Positions 62,362 to 64,000 of a DNA stretch of 64,000 nucleotides are shown piece by piece. The DNA comes from Wandonia haliotis (lineage in GTDB: Bacteria; Bacteroidota; Bacteroidia; Flavobacteriales_D; Crocinitomicaceae): assembly GCF_039523435.1 (NCBI RefSeq), contig NZ_BAAAFH010000007.1, forward strand, positions 382,183-446,182, read 5' to 3'. Positions within the stretch are counted from its first letter, which is position 1. Every line of letters starts with the position of its first letter. Position numbers and translations under genes: made by a program. The notes under the pieces are model-generated. The model saw only the letters and a list, made by a program, of their open reading frames with translations. It made no database searches and had not been told where the DNA came from.

Positions 62362-62847
62362 ATGTTAAATTGGTTTAGAAAAAAGAGAGGCTCAGGCATT
62401 ATCCGAAAAGGGAAACGACATAAAGTTCCCATGAAACCGCTGGATTATTCACCTAAAATAATTTTAGCGTGGACAAAAGCGATTGAAGGAAATGAAGAGA
62501 TTCAAAACTGGTTAGCTGAAAATGGCTTTGAGGAACTGGCCGTATCAATTTGGGCTTTAAAGTTAAAACAGGACGCTCGTGACTGGTTGATGGAAAACGG
62601 ATATCCTCATATCATGGCAATGATTAATGCAGCTGAAGGAAATGAACCTGCAAGAGAATGGTTAAAAACACATAACTTTATTCTTTTTTACAATATGGCT
62701 CTGGCTATTGATGGAGAAAAGGAAGGATATCAATGGATACAGGCAAATTCCACTCCGGATATCTTTTTATTGACTCAGGCAATGAAAAAGCTTAAAGATG
62801 ATATTGAAGAAAACCATAATGATATTCATAAGTTTGGAACAGACTAA
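62362..62847 (+). CDS. Protein of four exact 25-residue repeats, unknown function
   Basis: 161 residues. A basic N-terminus (FRKKRGSGIIRKGKRHK) is followed by four repeats of exactly 25 residues, at 40-64, 65-89, 90-114 and 115-139. The pattern is A-x2-G-x6-W-[LI]-x2-N-G-[FY] with tryptophans at 50, 75, 100 and 125. The tail is acidic. Short alpha-helical solenoid-like repeats of this length could make a binding scaffold. It lies one base after the SpmAB-like gene and six bases before the DUF58 gene, so it is part of that run. Family not recognised. Confidence 0.7.
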   Translation: MLNWFRKKRGSGIIRKGKRHKVPMKPLDYSPKIILAWTKAIEGNEEIQNWLAENGFEELAVSIWALKLKQDARDWLMENGYPHIMAMINAAEGNEPAREWLKTHNFILFYNMALAIDGEKEGYQWIQANSTPDIFLLTQAMKKLKDDIEENHNDIHKFGTD

Positions 62848-62853
62848 TAAGTA

Positions 62854-63774
62854 ATGGCAAAAACAATAGAGAAACATGATCTGGCTCATTTTGGTAGCCT
62901 GGAATTACTAGCCAAGCAGGTAGTAGAAGGATTTATTACAGGACTTCATAAAAGTCCTTTTCATGGATTTTCTGTTGAGTTCGCTGAACATCGTCTTTAC
63001 AATAAAGGAGAGTCAACCAGACATCTTGATTGGAAACTGTTTGCAAGAACTGAAAAACTGTTCACAAAAAAGTATGAAGAGGAAACGAATCTTCGCTGCC
63101 AGCTTGTGTTGGATACTAGTTCGTCCATGTGGTTCCCCATTAACGAAGAAGTAAACAAAATTCAATTTTCAATCTATAGCGCTGCTTCTTTAATAGAACT
63201 ATTAAGACGCCAAAGAGATGCTGTCGGATTGACAACGATTTCTGATAAAATTAACCTACACACTCCTGCCCGTAGCTCTATTGCTCATCATCGCTACTTA
63301 TACGTTGAGCTGGAAAAGCTGTTCAGAAACTATTCGGAAGGGAATAAACATACCACAAACTATATTGAAAAACTGCATGATGTTGCCGAATTATGTCATA
63401 AAAGAAGTCTAGTTATTCTTTTTACGGATCTATTAGAGAAAAAAGATAAGATTGATCAACTCTTCGGAGCCTTACAACATTTACGTCACAATGGGCACGA
63501 AGTAATCTTATTTCATGTATATGACTCGAATTACGAAGTACAGTTCAATTTAGATAACCGTCCATACACAGTTGTTGATATGGAAACAGGTGATCGTATG
63601 AAAATTCAACCTAACGAAATAAAAGAAAAGTACTCACAAGCAATAAAAGAATACTTTGAAGAAATTGAATTGCGTTGCAAACAATACTCAATTGATCTCA
63701 TCTCTTCAGATATTCATGCAGGATATGAACAAATACTCTTTCGTTACCTGGTAAAAAGGAGTAGAATGTATTAA
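62854..63774 (+). CDS. DUF58 / von Willebrand-like domain protein
   Basis: 306 residues. N-terminal DUF58 block FHGFSVEFAEHRLYNKGESTRHLDWKLFARTEKLFTKKYEEE (only partly conserved pieces: EFAEHR, RHLDWKLFART), then a VWA-like fold with LVLDTSSSMWFP (MIDAS DxSxS at about residues 87-93) and VILFTDLLEKKDK. Such proteins usually follow a MoxR-type AAA ATPase and act in envelope or metal-related maturation; no MoxR gene is visible in the window, so it may lie beyond the right edge or elsewhere. Probably the last gene of this run. Confidence 0.8.
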   Translation: MAKTIEKHDLAHFGSLELLAKQVVEGFITGLHKSPFHGFSVEFAEHRLYNKGESTRHLDWKLFARTEKLFTKKYEEETNLRCQLVLDTSSSMWFPINEEVNKIQFSIYSAASLIELLRRQRDAVGLTTISDKINLHTPARSSIAHHRYLYVELEKLFRNYSEGNKHTTNYIEKLHDVAELCHKRSLVILFTDLLEKKDKIDQLFGALQHLRHNGHEVILFHVYDSNYEVQFNLDNRPYTVVDMETGDRMKIQPNEIKEKYSQAIKEYFEEIELRCKQYSIDLISSDIHAGYEQILFRYLVKRSRMY

Positions 63775-63956
63775 TAATCATTCATTTCCTTAGTCTTTAT
63801 TCATCTATAAATCCCTACATATAAATTCTATAGTATTCTGTAGAGGTATTGATAGGTATTAATTTAAACTTCTAACTCAAGCTCTAAAGTATAAAGCGAG
63901 ATAGAAGCCCCCCATTATTTCATAGCCAAGTTAAAGCACTGTGGTATTGGTATAAT

Positions 63957-63995
63957 ACAAAAAACCCCCTAATCAATTTTGACCAGGGGGTTCTT
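63957..63995 (-). terminator. Terminator hairpin for a minus-strand gene beyond the window
   Basis: Stem AACCCCCT / AGGGGGTT with a 14-base loop; on the minus strand it is followed by TTTTTTG. It points to a minus-strand gene to the right. Nothing else is identifiable in 63775-63956. Confidence 0.6.
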
Positions 63996-64000
63996 AAAAG

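Noticed and set aside
1..64000. CRISPR arrays, tRNA or rRNA genes, insertion sequences, phage genes
   Set aside because: Scanning both strands I saw no regularly spaced direct repeats, no cloverleaf with T-loop GTTCGA-type sequence in a plausible context, and no transposase, integrase or phage structural motifs.

Overview
The window looks like chromosomal DNA of an AT-rich member of the Bacteroidota, most likely Flavobacteriales (a Crocinitomicaceae/Fluviicola-like organism is my guess; no rRNA gene is present to settle it). Evidence: two secreted proteins carry type IX secretion (T9SS) C-terminal sorting domains, one type A and one type B; a porT/sprT-like gene lies directly downstream of ubiE/menG; many starts are preceded by the Bacteroidota promoter box TAnnTTTG with few Shine-Dalgarno sequences; several families are typical of the phylum. 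I found no rRNA or tRNA genes, CRISPR arrays, transposases or phage genes.

Layout. 1-4.0 kb (+): tail of an alpha/beta hydrolase, a secreted HExxH protein, an S41 peptidase and a lipoprotein. 4.1-5.5 kb (+): mpl (murein peptide recycling). 5.5-11.3 kb (-): a complete tripartite RND efflux operon (adaptor, HAE1 pump, TolC-like protein). 11.5-20.0 kb (-): an orphan small gene, then a nine-gene operon with overlapping or nearly overlapping genes encoding a type IV filament / type II secretion-like machine: three pseudopilins, PilC/GspF, a minimal prepilin peptidase, PilB/GspE ATPase, secretin, a PilM-PilN fusion and PilO. 20.1-22.2 kb (+): a flippase, a candidate small RNA and a small exported protein. 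22.2-34.7 kb: a large signalling cluster of PAS-rich histidine kinases and a lone CheY-like regulator, interrupted by a + strand pnuC/nadR-like pair. One kinase is split inside a PAS domain by a single in-frame TAG.

35.2-46.7 kb: a PlsC-like acyltransferase; a DUF4625-like lipoprotein behind a perfect dyad; a methyltransferase and a ZIP metal transporter; a U32 peptidase-family protein coupled to a ferredoxin; an MMPL-type exporter; a T9SS type A cargo; a 47-aa lipoprotein; an Omp85-family protein; a membrane protein. 46.8-57.8 kb (-): a giant T9SS type B adhesin-like protein, a COG2509-type flavoprotein, porT, ubiE, a TrkH potassium channel, an rfaE1-like kinase and an aspartate aminotransferase. 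58.0-63.8 kb: a small membrane protein, S4 RNA-binding protein and MeaB (-), then a + strand run of a YciO/Sua5-type protein, glutamine amidotransferase, nucleoside-recognition membrane protein, a protein made of four exact 25-residue repeats, and a DUF58 protein.

The strongest candidates for something undescribed are: (i) the compact type IV filament locus, in which all three prepilins have Ala instead of Gly before the cleavage site, the peptidase lacks the usual N-terminal domain and the main pilin has a perfect EF-hand-like loop; (ii) two intergenic loci sharing promoter, hairpin, a CATAGYAGTAGT core and a terminator, which look like a small RNA family; (iii) the amber-split kinase; (iv) the 25-residue repeat protein. 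All calls come from reading the sequence; no database search was run.
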